From: Diatrype stigma
Lineage: Eukaryota > Ascomycota > Sordariomycetes > Xylariales > Diatrypaceae
NCBI GenBank assembly: GCA_022225965.2
Contig: JAKJXP020000024.1
Coordinates: 62,001 to 126,000, forward strand
Direction: 5' to 3'
DNA: 64,000 nt
Below are positions 12,483 to 24,081 of the stretch, in pieces. The notes under the pieces are model-generated. The model was not told the origin of the DNA. It saw only the letters and a program-made list of their open reading frames with translations, and ran no database searches. The position numbers and the translations under genes were made by a program. Every line of letters begins with the position of its first letter. Position 1 is the stretch's first letter.

Positions 12483-13348
12483 ACAGGCGCTGATCTGTGG
12501 GATCCCATGTGGGCTGCCAGCCTGCCACTGGGTGGCCACCTGGGTAGCCACCTGCACGCTGCACTTACCGCGACTTTTAGCTGTGTACGTACATACAGTA
12601 CATACAGTACATACACGGGCCCCTCGCGCGGACCCCGGTTTCCGCCCTGTTGCAACGTTTTTCTTTCTTTTTGTTTACTCCCGACCCCCTAGCAACGGCA
12701 GAAAACATTATCATTAGCTGTCCAATCAGCCAATTTACAGCAATTTACACGCTTCCAGGTTCTGCCATCACCATCACCACCACCTGCATACCTGCATCAC
12801 AGCACATCACCGCACCGCAGAGCACCGCAGAGCACCACCAGTGACCACACCGTCATACCGTCATAGTATAGACTATACCTATACCTGCCATACCTACCTG
12901 CCCATGCATCCATACATGTTGCCTATTGTGGAAAGGAACCAGTTGACATAATCATAATAATAATCATTGCCTGCATGCTTGCATGCATGTATCCGTCAGG
13001 AACTTGGAAGTGGCATTTTTCAAAAGCAGGCTACTCCCTGTTCTAACACGCGACGGTTCACCTACCTCTTCAGTTAATTGTATCTACATACCTACAAGCC
13101 TGCATACCTACATACATACAATTTAATCCTCGTCCATCGAATCGACGACAGCTATACATGCAAGCACTCACGACATTGCCTCACAGAGACGAAGAACCAT
13201 CATCGTCATCATCGTCATCGTCACACATACCATCCATCCAATGCGAGGGCGTAGCAGCGGTAACAACAGCAGCAGCAGCAGTAGTAGCAGCGGTCGAACG
13301 GAGCACAAACTAGAACACACAATACTATATACCCGGGCTACGGCAGTG

Positions 13349-13356
13349 TATAAAAG
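13349..13356 (+). promoter_or_regulatory. Candidate TATA box for the ADIP-domain gene
   Basis: TATAAAAG lies 160 bases before the chosen ATG at 13516, in an otherwise GC-mixed stretch. It matches the TATA consensus well. The transcription start is not visible from sequence. Confidence 0.45.
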
Positions 13357-13515
13357 AGGGACGGGTGTAACGGGACAAGAACACCGTCGCTGTCGGGGCT
13401 AGGTAGCAAGCAGCGAGCAAGAGCCTAGACAAGAGACAGAGACGCTTGCTTTGCTTTGCTTGGCGGAAAGAACAGAGCGGGTGAATAAAAATAGGGGCTC
13501 AATCGGAGTTTCAAG

Positions 13516-16500
13516 ATGATCGACTCGGAAAACCTGCGCACGGCGTCGCTCTACATCAACAACCAGCTGCTGTCCCGCGGTCTGCTGCGCGATGGCCAGA
13601 ACATCGACTTCGCGGACCCGGGGCGCGCCGGCCTCGATGCCACCATGGGCAAGGTCATGAGCGTCGTCAACGACCTGATCCTGCGCCGAGACGTACGTCT
13701 ATCTATCTCTTCTCCCCCTTTTCTTCACACGCACATACACACACACACCATCGTATACTTCCGTCCCCTCCTCTTCCCGTGCCTACTCATCCCAGACGCA
13801 CCCGCTGTTCTCACCACCACGACCGAGGCCATTGCATGCGCTGCAATGCAAACCAAAACCCCCATATAAGCATCCGGAAGAATAAGAGCAAAGGAAAAGA
13901 AGACTAGCTGACAGGCGGCAATGTATACAGCGCGACGCCGAAGCCCGCGAATCGCTCGCGGCCACCCTCCGCACCCTGCGGGCCTCAGAGCAGCGCCAAG
14001 CGGCCGAGACGGCGCGCCAGGCCGAGTCCCTGTCCCGGGCGCGGCAGCAGCTGGACGCGGCGGAGGCGAGCTCGCGCTCGCTGCGGGAGCGCCTGGCGGC
14101 GGCGGAGCGGTCGGCGGCGCGGCTGCGCGAGGAGGAGCAGCGGGCGCGGGCGCTGGCGGCCCAGGCGCGCGCGGCGTGCGCGCGCGACCTGCGGCGCCGC
14201 GACAAGACCATCGAGGACCTGAAGAAGGCCGTCGTCGACGCCGGGCGCGTGCGCGGCCAGGCCCGGGGCACCATGAGCTGCGTCACGAGCATCAGCGTCG
14301 TCGGCGAGGTGGCCGGGCGGAACGGCGTCGGGAGCAGTAGCAGTAGCGTAGGGGTTGGCGGAGGGCTGCCGCTGGGCGCGACGGAGGACGAGGGCTACGA
14401 CCTGAGCTTGGAGACGAACGAGTTCCTGACGCGGTTGGCGAGCGGGCTGAGCGAGGAGAATGAGGGCCTGAGGGCGCTGGTGAGGCGCACGGTGGAGGGG
14501 CTGAGGGAGATGAGTGGGCTTGAGAGCGGCGCGGTTTCGTCTGTTGCTGCTGCTGGTGCTTTGAATGGCAGTAGTAGCAATAACAACCCCGACATTGCTG
14601 CTACAAACACCACGGACGCCGCTGGGCCCGACGAGGATCCGAATGCGGTGATAGCGGTCGGAACCGCAACGACGATGAAGACGGCCGAGGAGCTGTCTGC
14701 AGACCTGGACGCCGTGCTCGACCACCTACGCACGATCCTGACGAACCCGTCCTTCGTGCCCATCGAGGAGGTCGAGGTTCGCGACGAGGAGATTCGTCGC
14801 CTGCGTGCCGGCTTCGGCCGCCTCGAGGCCCGCTGGCGTGATGCCGTTGTCCTCATTGATGGCTGGCGCCGTCGCATGGGGGGCGGCCAAAAAGGCGGCG
14901 GAGGGGGCGGTTTCGGTGACGAGCTTAGTAACGCCGCTCTGATGCTCAGCCCCGTCCGCATCCGCGACGAAGTGCGGCAGGTGGACTCAGAAATGGACGT
15001 AGAGAGGGAAGGGGAGGGAGGGGAAGAAGCGATAGGTGGTGTTGCCGTTCGCTCGAGGCTCTCTTGTGTTCGTGAAGAGGACGAGGAGGAAGAAGAGGAG
15101 GAGGAAAGGCAAGAGGAGTACGCCCATGTTCAGGAGCGAAATTTCGTCAGCATGAGCCGGAGTCGAATTCGAGAGCAACGGGCGCAGCAGCAGCAACAGC
15201 AACGCCAGGGACGTCAGGAACAGAAGCCGATTCAAGAAGAGGAGATACAGAAGTGTCGATCCCCCAGCCCGGCAGAGTCACTACATCTCGTTCCTGCTCC
15301 CGGTTACGCGCCGGTCGAAGAGGAGGGAGAAGGAGAAGATGACGAGGTCGAGGTCGAGGGCTCCGACTCCAGTATCTTCGAGGACGACATTGACATGGAG
15401 GCGCTCGAGGCTGAGGAGCCCAATGTGCAAGTACTCCATGAATCCACGTGGCAGCAGAGGTCCGCGGACTCATCCCCGCTGCCCGAGCCGCCCCAGCTCA
15501 GCCCTCTCAAAGACTCGTACGCGTCGGGCAATAAGGGGCTGTCGAGCCATACCACGCTGCATCGGCTGGGTCCTGGGGATTTCACGACCATCGTCGAAGA
15601 GAACACCTGGGATCTGGCTGCCGACGCAGCCGTTGGTGGAGTTGCAGACACGGCTGCCGCGGAAGACCCAAATGAAGAGGAGCCTCCCGTGCCGCCTCCC
15701 CACACGGTGGATTATAAACAGCGGCAGCACCAGGGCACGCCGAACACCAAGGAGAACCGGCCTAAGGCGTCCGAGCTCCTGTTCTCGGAAGAGTCCACCA
15801 TGTACGATAGCCCGCTATTCGGCAGGTCGGGCGAGAAGCCGTCCATGTCGGATCCCACGAGGAAACTGTTCTCCAAACCGCCTTCTTCCAGGTCGATCAC
15901 GAAAGAGCCGCCGCCGGCAGCAAAACAGCAGGAACCAGAACAGCCGCAGCAGCCGGAACGACGACGAACAAGGCAGAGCGAGCGCCCGAAGTCGTCGCCA
16001 GCGGACTCTCCGAGCGCTGTCACTACCAGATCTCAGACGCGGTCGGCCAAGCGCAAATCCAATCCTTGTCCGTCACCATCGGCCGACCAACAACAGCAGC
16101 AGCAACAGCAGCCTAGTCGGCCTTCTACCGCCGTACAAGCCACCAGCACGACCTCCAGATCGACTGCTTCCCAGGACAGTACCACGAAGTCCAACGCAAC
16201 GAGCACCACCACTGTTGCGAATACGGCTAGTACGAGCGGCACGGAGGATAGTGCAACGACGTCGCAGCACCCCCCGCCCGCTTCGCCCTCGCGAAACGAC
16301 AATAACGGTAAAAGCGGCAACGGTAACGGCACCAGCACCAGCAATGCTGCCAATTCGCAACAGCAGCAACAGCAGCAGGCCTCGGGCTCACGCCTACCCC
16401 GCCGCAACAACCCTGCTCCCGTCCAACAGTCCCCGCTCACCATGGAGACCATCGCCGCGAAGCTAGCCGCGGCCGAGCGCGAGGCCGACGCCGCCCGCGT

Positions 16501-17122
16501 GCGGGCTAAGCTCAGGGCGGCGAGGCTCGGGAGACGGGTCGGTGGTGGCGGCGCCGATAAGAGGTCCAGCGGTAGCGATGTTAGGGCCAAAGGTCCGTCG
16601 GAGCCCACTGTTGCAGCTGCTGCTGTCCAGGCACCACCACCACAGCAGCAGGGGCAGGACCAGAAGGAACGGGAGCAGGTGCAACAGCAACAAGCGGAGC
16701 TCGCGAAGCGACAAGAGAGACAGCCCGCTGCCGTCAACCAGCATCACCGCCATGACCAATTGGAAGACGTCGATCCCGTCAAGAAGTCTCTGCCTCCGGG
16801 ATCTTCTGCTGTTACTGCTACTGGTGCCGGCGCTGTGCCATCGCCACGACGTTACCCAGGCAACAGCAGCAGCAACAGCCGCCGCAGAAGCCGCCATAAC
16901 GATGACGACGAAGCGGACGAGCTCGCGACCAGCGGGGGCCCGCATTCCTCCGGCGGGCCCAGCGAGATCGTGATCCCGAAGCGGAAGCGCGACCGCAAGA
17001 CCAGCGCGGTGGCCGCGGCGGCCTCGCGGCGCGCCTCGAGGCGGCGCAGCACGCTGAGCCCCTGGGAGCTGGAGAGCTTGATCCAGGGGAACGTCGGCAG
17101 CGTGGAGAGCCCGGCGCGGTGA
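13516..17122 (+). CDS. ADIP-domain coiled-coil protein, TinA/NIMA-interacting-like
   Basis: Two exons, 13516-13692 and 13931-17122, join in phase 0 to give 1122 residues. The N-terminus (MIDSENLRTASLYINNQLLS, then DFADPGRAGLDATMGKVMSVVNDLILRRDRDAE) matches the afadin/alpha-actinin-binding (ADIP) domain of fungal NIMA-interacting proteins such as Aspergillus TinA. Those associate with spindle pole bodies and microtubule organisation in mitosis. A long Arg/Glu/Ala coiled coil covers about residues 58-165, and a second helical stretch (EIRRLRAGFGRLEARWRDAVVL) is near 350. The C-terminal two thirds is low complexity: acidic runs, several poly-Gln tracts coded by CAG/CAA, and Ser/Thr/Pro-rich segments. 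It ends with a basic region (KRKRDRKTS, ASRRASRRR). The family call is moderate to good; the mitotic role is inferred from the family. Confidence 0.8.
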
Positions 17123-19359
17123 TCCTGATTCTGATTCTTTCGATGGCTGAAATGGTCTGAATGGATGGTCTGATCGATCGTCCGTTGGTTGGCTATTTGA
17201 CTGTTTCACTTCGTGATGTTCCATAGCTGCAAGTACCTATTTGTAATACTGGAAGGGCCGGGAAGGGGAGGGGAGGAAGGGACGCCTAGTTACATAGGCA
17301 GATGAATGAATGAACGATTGATTTTGTAGAAGGCCTGGTTGGTTGGCTGGTCGGCCGGTCGGTTGGGTAGGGTGGCCGTCATAATAAGGAGTAGGGGGTG
17401 TCTTTTGTGCTGGTCCAGCTGAAGTAGTCAGTTGGTACGTACGTCACCTACCGACAACGTACCTAGTCTAGCTCCTTGGTAGATAGATTGCTTGGGGGGC
17501 GTTGATGTTACGACACGATACGATACGACATCTCTAAATAAATACCTTGTTCACGATATGAACACCTTTCATGGCTGTCAGGAGTGAGTGCAGGCATGAG
17601 AGGAGATCGTAATGGCGAGGCAGTGACGATACGATACTACGAGTTGCGAGTAGTCCGCTACGGTGTTCCGTCCACGTTCGCATATGCTGACATGCCTGAT
17701 ACATTTGAATCTATCCTGACTTTGTTACATTATATAATTAGATGCAAACAGTTCCTCATTGCCAGTCTCAAGTATGTAACTACGCGTCATATGGAAACCG
17801 ATGAAGCGTAACAGGTCGGACAGAGTGGCGATATGGGGCATGATCGGATTCCCAGCACCTCTCGTGTGTGTGTATCGTGGCCAAACATTCCATTCCGAAG
17901 AGCTTCTACAACTCGGTGAACGGTTCACCGTGCCCGGACTCTTGGTATAGAAGCGGCGTCTCTGCTCACGGAGCCAATCAATTGTTTTGACCTTTTATTT
18001 CCCACAACGGACCTACATGCCATACCTACCTACCGAGCAGAAGGTAATGCAATGTAATACAATCTCGTTCTCAGTCTTGTGGGCAAAGTCTGTTTGCCTG
18101 TTGGTCCTACGTAGAGGAATCATATAGCTACGGACAAAGACTGAACACCCAATAGACAGAAACGAAGGAGCCCTGTTGCTTCGAGTCAATGATAGGATGG
18201 TCAGTCTAGCATTCGTCCTCCTTTTCCAGGCACGATGACTACCAACTTATCAAGACCAAGCAATAACTCCTTCTATCCGCCATGCCAGAGCATCAGGGCC
18301 AACAGGGGCAGCAGGGGGAGCAGGGACAACAAGTCCAGCAAGGTCAGGGGCAAGAGGGACAGGGTCAACAAGGCCAACAGCAGGGTGGGGAACGTCCGCT
18401 ACTAGTAGTTCGTTTTACCGTGCGAACAACTGAGTGTGTGCCAGGGTCTCGCCTTTTTTTATCCTTGGTCAGTTCTAATCGTCTCCTTATACTTTGAACA
18501 TGGTGAAAATCTCGTGTCTAATACGGCGGTAGATCCTTCCTTAGTCGGGCTCTCAGCGTGGCTATCGTCACTGGGTCGGTTGGTCGTACACATGAGCAGA
18601 CTCAATGACCGGCGGGTTTCTACACGGGTATCGGTTGCTTAGTGCTAGTGCATCGTTCTTTTATTTTCTTCTATATAAACCGCCATATCAACGCTCATCC
18701 ATGCTAGTGTTTCAACCTGCTAGCTGTCAATAACCCAAATGTGCCATTTCATGATGAACTGCGGTGCTCCTGAACCTCTGACTCCTATTTCTATATCAAA
18801 ACATGTTGCGTGGCTAGTCTCCTAGTGGCACTACCCACACCTAAGCAACCGCCTTCTAGCACTCCACCTGCTTAGATTCCTTTGAATCTACATCATCAGT
18901 TTCTTTCCTGCAGCTGCTTTCTGCTTTGCACCTGCAATAAAAAATTACTTGGTCCGTTTACATCAGACGTCAAATTGAACCCCACATAGCATTGCCAGGC
19001 ATAAACTAGAGGCGGCAATAGGAGGATGGAAGACATCGTCGAATGCGAGAAGGAAAAGGGGTAAATAATTATGGGGAACCCGTCAGGCTCCACCATACCA
19101 CTCAATATATATGAGAATATGGCCAGACTAATAAGTATTGAACTGTATGGTATAACACGCCACCTGCTGGTTGGTGTGTAGAGAATGGGGGGCTCGTCGA
19201 GATAATAATGGTAGCAGAAACATGTTTCGCATCATGCGGAGCGCATTGCTCTCAGGTGTGACTCGTTTCTCTATGAACAATGCGGTGGAGTAGTATCTGG
19301 ATTGCCATATTCTAGACGCAAGTGATGTCACACCATATTTATATTTCCGGGCACCATAT
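17123..19359. other. Intergenic, mostly no supported gene
   Basis: Between the ADIP gene (+) and the kinase-vWA gene (-). It holds 3' UTRs, GGTTGG/GGTCGG repeats near 17335-17375 and TACGATACGATACG near 17511-17526. Apart from the Gln/Gly-rich frame at 18282, nothing looks coding. Confidence 0.45.
18282..18497 (+). CDS. Possible Gln/Gly-rich small protein, unverified
   Basis: An ATG in reasonable context (ccgccATGCCAGAG) opens a frame whose first 38 codons are a CAG/CAA-GGN repeat (QGQQGQQGEQGQQ). The frame continues into RPLLVVRFTVRTTE and ends after 71 residues. A donor-like GTGTGT follows at TGAGTGTGTG, so the real product could continue past an intron that I could not close. I recognise no family. 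The repeat alone could be a microsatellite that happens to be open. Confidence 0.25.
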   Translation: MPEHQGQQGQQGEQGQQVQQGQGQEGQGQQGQQQGGERPLLVVRFTVRTTECVPGSRLFLSLVSSNRLLIL

Positions 19360-19372
19360 TTATATTTCCGGG
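19331..19372. repeat. Perfect 21-base tandem duplication at the kinase stop codon
   Basis: Two identical copies of a 21-base unit, 19331-19351 and 19352-19372. The TAA stop of the minus-strand kinase-vWA gene (19362-19360) lies in one copy, and the other copy is in the 3' UTR. Confidence 0.9.
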
Positions 19373-22300
19373 CATTGGGGAAATGATAGGCTGGAGCGTC
19401 CGCTCGGGGACATGGGGGATAGACCGACACTGTTCATGACATTGGCAGAGTCATCGATGTCGGCCACGATACTACCTAGGAACATCTTGTAGACGTCTCC
19501 ATCGGCAGGTTCGGCGTCGATAAGGTCACTAAGCAAAGAAGATTGGTCAACATGTCACTGCCAGCAGTCTAGGATAGGTATCGGGGAAACTGACGGCAGA
19601 CCGCGCTCCTTCATATCGTCATCGAGTCGCCGAAGTCTCTCCATCCCCGTCGGATCGTGACCAAAGCGTATGAACTGGAAAGTGACTGGCCGCGAGTGCG
19701 CGGAGCTCCCTAGCCTGAGCACCTTGATCTGTGACTTGATGAAGGTGTCGACGTCGCCGTCAAGGATTCCCGCCCAGATACCGTCGGTCAGAATGAGGAT
19801 CGTCTTCGGCTTCTTCTCAATAGCCTCGCTGTAGCTGGTTAGAATGCGCATCAGTGCCGGTATGATCCCGCTCTCATGTCTCGGTGTATCTTCTTGTGGT
19901 TTGCCGTTACGCATAGCCTTGACGAAATCCTCCACGCCTTGCTCTGGGTCTTGCTGTACGGAAGTTGGGGTGTCGGGATTGGTAAAGTAAAGCTCTAGAT
20001 ATCTTGTGTCAATACTGGTTCAATAAAGGGAGGATGAAGTTTTCATGTGATTACTGACCCATTCCATCTTCATCGTAACCTAACGCTCGCCATGCTAGTA
20101 TCTCGACTAGTTTGCTTGCTTTGTTCCAACGGTGAGCCATCGAGGAACCATTATCGACTAGGAATACCTGGAAAACTTGTGAGGATAAGAATAGTTTGAT
20201 GTCACAGGATAAACGTACAATATCTCTGAAGTTGTAGTGATCTCCTAACTCATCTTGGTTTGATCGTTGCTTTGCTTGCTTGATGGACTTGGCCTTTGGA
20301 TTGCGCCCGAGTAGTTTGTTAAGCTTCGATGGCTTATTATGCCTTTTCAGATCATCTTCTACCATCCACATGTCGGTAACTGGTTTCATGCTTGTCGTCG
20401 TCAATGTAGTCCTCAAGGGCACCGTCATGTCTGAGCGCCTGGTAAATTGGTTTGATTGTAGACTTTGGCGGCTATGTCGACTTTGAGAGATTTCAGTCCT
20501 TGGTGGGGGTCGGGATGATTGATCGCCCACCCCGGATTGTTGAACGTGTAGTCTGGGCAACACCGGCTGTGAAAGTAACTCATGTGTACTTTTGTAGCCA
20601 CTGTGTATAGTCGATGGAGCCGATATCTCGTTTCCAAAAGAGTCGTGCGTATAATGGGTATGCTGTGAACGACCTTCTGCCTCGCCTAGATCCTCGACTT
20701 CATTGAGGAAATCTTGAAATTCTGATGTCATATTGCTCCAGTTAGCACCATTATGCTCATTGATTTTGTCCAGCATCAACTTGCATATGTCTCTCGCCTC
20801 CGCTCTGTCCTCGACTTGGCCGACAAGCATTTTATCGTCAATCAAGTCTAGAACATGATACGTGAGGTTGTCGCTCTTTCGGGCCAGTCGGCGGAGGTAG
20901 TCGTGCCAAAGTTTGACTTCCGGAAGCACCTCAGATCCATCATGGAACCTATCATCTAACCTGCCATTGCGTCTGAGGTTTGCTTGTATTCGTACTCGAT
21001 TATACTTGATCACACCCTGAGACCCTAGGACCATGTACGTTGCGGCAACAGAGTAGACGCACCCGAGCGACCATACATCACTGCTCAGGGGTATTCTTGA
21101 AATTGGAACCGCATCACCAGTCATATATCGGCTCTTTTCTGGCGAACCTATAAGAATGTATGTTAGACGCAAAGATGGCTCCAGCCTGTCAACAGCGTTT
21201 ATTCTCACCATATGTTACTGTTCCTCCCGTCATACAAGTCTCGGGGACATTTGGTGAAGCAGAAATTTCTATTGCTGCTTCAGCGGGATCGGCGATCTTG
21301 AAGCGACCATTAACGCACAGTATGTTCTCGGGTTTGATATCCCCGTGGCACCTGGACTTGATTAGCAACCTGTGCTTTCGGGAGGTGATGTAGCATTAAG
21401 CTCTTACATGTTATACCTGAGCTTGGCTTTTGAGAGTGTGTGAATCGCATTCAATGCGAGCGCCAAGCCTCCCATCCGTTCCCAGAAGGCCAGAATCCCA
21501 TCAGGAGACATAGGTGGCAGGTATTTCTGGAAAGCTTCAGAGAGGTCCATCTCTCCTAGTTCGAGGACGAGGTTGTAGCATTCGATTGATTGGTCATCCT
21601 GTACCTCGTAACTTCGAAACCAACCAAAGTACCTGACCATGCCATCCTCGTCTTTCAGGGCCTCTGCCATTACCCTTTCTTTAACGAAATGAGCATGTTT
21701 GGATGCAGGATACTGTTTCAATGCGAATTGGTAATGCTAGTAGATATAATTTAGCTCAATATCTCCGACAGCTGGCTCATGGAGGTATTCACTATCTGAG
21801 TGTCTTCTGTACCCTCGAGGGTCTGTGGGAGCTTAGCATGCTCTATTTTATCCCGAAGCCGTTCGGTGATGAGTTCCTCGGGAACCTCAACTTTCCAAAG
21901 GGTGGAAATATGGTTGAGCGCCTTATAGCCATCGCGTCTTGGCTCAATCCTCTCCTTTCGACAGAGTGGAATGACAGGATTATCCCTGGATCCGTTGCTA
22001 CTCATGTTGAGGTCAAAAACCATGGGACACCACCGATATTGTTCGTTGAAGAAGCGCTCATGGAAACCGTTTCCGTCTGAAGTTTGTATTTCGATCTTGC
22101 TTTTCAGGTCGCCAAGGGTGATGGGAAGGTGATGGTCATCTAGACCTTTGTCTCGAAAGAGGCCGATGTAACGGGTACAATTCAACTCAATCAAGATGTA
22201 GAATACACTCAAATAGTCATCCATGTTCTCGAGGGGAAGGTCAGGTGGATGCCCATAATGTGAGTGATGTGCGGCGATCCATAAACGTTCAAGGTCGCTG

Positions 22301-22521
22301 CGGTCGTCAAGGTCATTACGATATTTGTGGGAGGATAATTCAGATATCCTCCGAAGGTGACTGGTAACCTCATTTACAATCACAAATTCTCTGCCGCAGG
22401 CTGTCTTCCTAAGGTATTCGTCTCTAAGCGCCCGAAACCTGTTCAAGGCTATGTCATACTCGGCGGCAAACTGGGCTTGGAATGATTGCCGGTGTGGTAA
22501 ATTAGATGTTGAAGCCGCCAT
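19360..22521 (-). CDS. Protein kinase fused to a von Willebrand A domain
   Basis: Seven exons close exactly in frame: 22521-21793, 21736-21408, 21351-21209, 21147-20219, 20167-20059, 19994-19559 and 19528-19360. The product has 947 residues. Residues 1-240 form an unrecognised helical N-terminal region (MAASTSNLPHRQSFQAQF). A Ser/Thr-kinase-like domain follows, at about 245-560. It has the lysine in FALKQY, the catalytic loop HGDIKPEN, a metal-binding Asp in an IADPAEA motif where DFG would be expected, SPE for APE, and SSDVWSLGCV. A polar linker leads to a vWA domain from about 711, with a MIDAS-like LVDNGSSM, TILILTDGIW and an ending LIDAEPADGDVYKMFLGSIV. All introns are GT-AG, 50-80 bases long. 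The MIDAS third position is Gly rather than Ser/Thr. The domains are clear; substrates and role are unknown. It is the downstream member of a same-strand group of three genes. Confidence 0.85.
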
Positions 22522-24081
22522 AGTCTCCGATGAATTCCAGTGTAGGTATTACGAATGACCTATCTCGTCAAGGGATTAGATAAGGTCACACGAGGAATGC
22601 CCTGGGTTAAAATCAAGGTTAGAAAAGGTAAAAAGGGCCGTATGAGTCTAAGGTGTCAGCCGATGCAATATTTATATAGCCATGTAGGTAATATTACCGA
22701 ATTGTTGTCAAGCCTCACAGTTTCAGGGAATGGGCCCTCATGCGTTCACAAAGGACTTAGTTTCTAACTAAGGTGTATTCAATTCAGACCGTCAGAGATA
22801 GGCTGACTCGAGAAGTGCAAAAACAGCTGCAGTGAACAGAACGCCAGCGCATATTCAGGCGCAAGGCTGGATGCAAGGCCCATTTCGTACCCCCCTTGAT
22901 CTATTTATTGCCACTCGTTACATAGAAATCATCGCTTCATTAGCACGGATTCCTGTATACGCGCCATGGTACTAAGGCCTACGAGTGCCCAATAACACTA
23001 AAAACCCGATCCATGATTATAAGTGCCATCCTCGGATCCGAATATGAAGCATTGGATCGTTCAGAGTAGCTACTAAGGCGGTCCTACAATATATTGGTGG
23101 CTGCAGTCCCACGCCCATAGTCTGGCGAACTCTTTTCAGATATCAAAGGCTTCTAAAAATCTGCAATGTGATAGTGCCCGCTTAATTAGTGGACACAAAA
23201 GGTTCCTTAAGAAGGCCACATAGACGCTGGCTCATAAATTCTAATTTTAGACTGAACGGGCAGTAACACTTCGTATCGTACTTATGTATACAACAAGCGA
23301 TATGCGGGGAAGGGATGGCTTGGTCTAGGTTTCGGTGAGCACTGGCTGGCTGCGGCGATGTAACCTTGGTAACTGCATGTAAGCACAGCCTGTCACAGGT
23401 AACCACACTTTCTATGGTGTTGCCTAAGCGGTTACATTGGGGGCCTCCCATTAGGGATTTTCCCTTTTCTTCTACCGCTCACCGAAACTAGAGCTCCATG
23501 TACGACGTTTGAGCTTATCGAATAGAGAACGGACATATAGCATAAAGCGGTAAAGATACGAGCTTACTGAGCCAGAGTCAGAGTAGTGGTTATAATTATA
23601 CAGAAGGGGTTTTCAGATGAAAGTAATACCGCCTCGATAGAGTTGACCCTAGCCCCTATCTCCGAATGGAGCCCCTGACCTGCAGGGCCATCAGATAATC
23701 CAGCACCGTTGTATATGTACACTCTAACAGATTTAGTCAGATATTATTCACGGCAGGGTGTTTAAATATAACAAAGAATGCATTCTAACTACATTGAATG
23801 TCTAGACTAGATAATATGACCTACGTAAGGGGGTCATTCGAGAGGTTCTTTGGTATGAGAATCGCACCAATGGAAAAAGACCACGATGGGGCCGTTGAAA
23901 TATAGTCTACTTGACATCCCACATTATACTCCTCCCTCTCAGACCCAGTCTCCTTTCTCTTGTTCTGAGAAACTACTCTGAATTATTCACCCACGTCTTC
24001 GGCTCTTACGATGTGATTAGTTAAAGAACTTTGGGAGCTAGCATGGTTCTGTAGCAAATGCTATCATTGCCGTCCAGCTCC
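22522..24081. other. Gene-free spacer between the kinase-vWA and CorA-like genes
   Basis: About 1.5 kb with no convincing gene. Open frames such as 23182-23451 (-) have no recognisable features. Composition is closer to balanced or AT-rich than around the housekeeping genes. It should contain the kinase promoter and the 3' UTR of the CorA-like gene. Confidence 0.45.

Larger units (their letters stand above)
11599..13515. other. Intergenic with G-rich tract and promoter of the ADIP gene
   Basis: No gene is seen. It contains a G-rich repeat at 12449-12482, GTACATACA repeats near 12590-12620, many TACCTAC motifs at 12870-13130, and GTCATCATC and AGCAGCAGC runs near 13200-13295. The last 200 bases look like a promoter with a TATAAAAG box. 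Confidence 0.5.
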
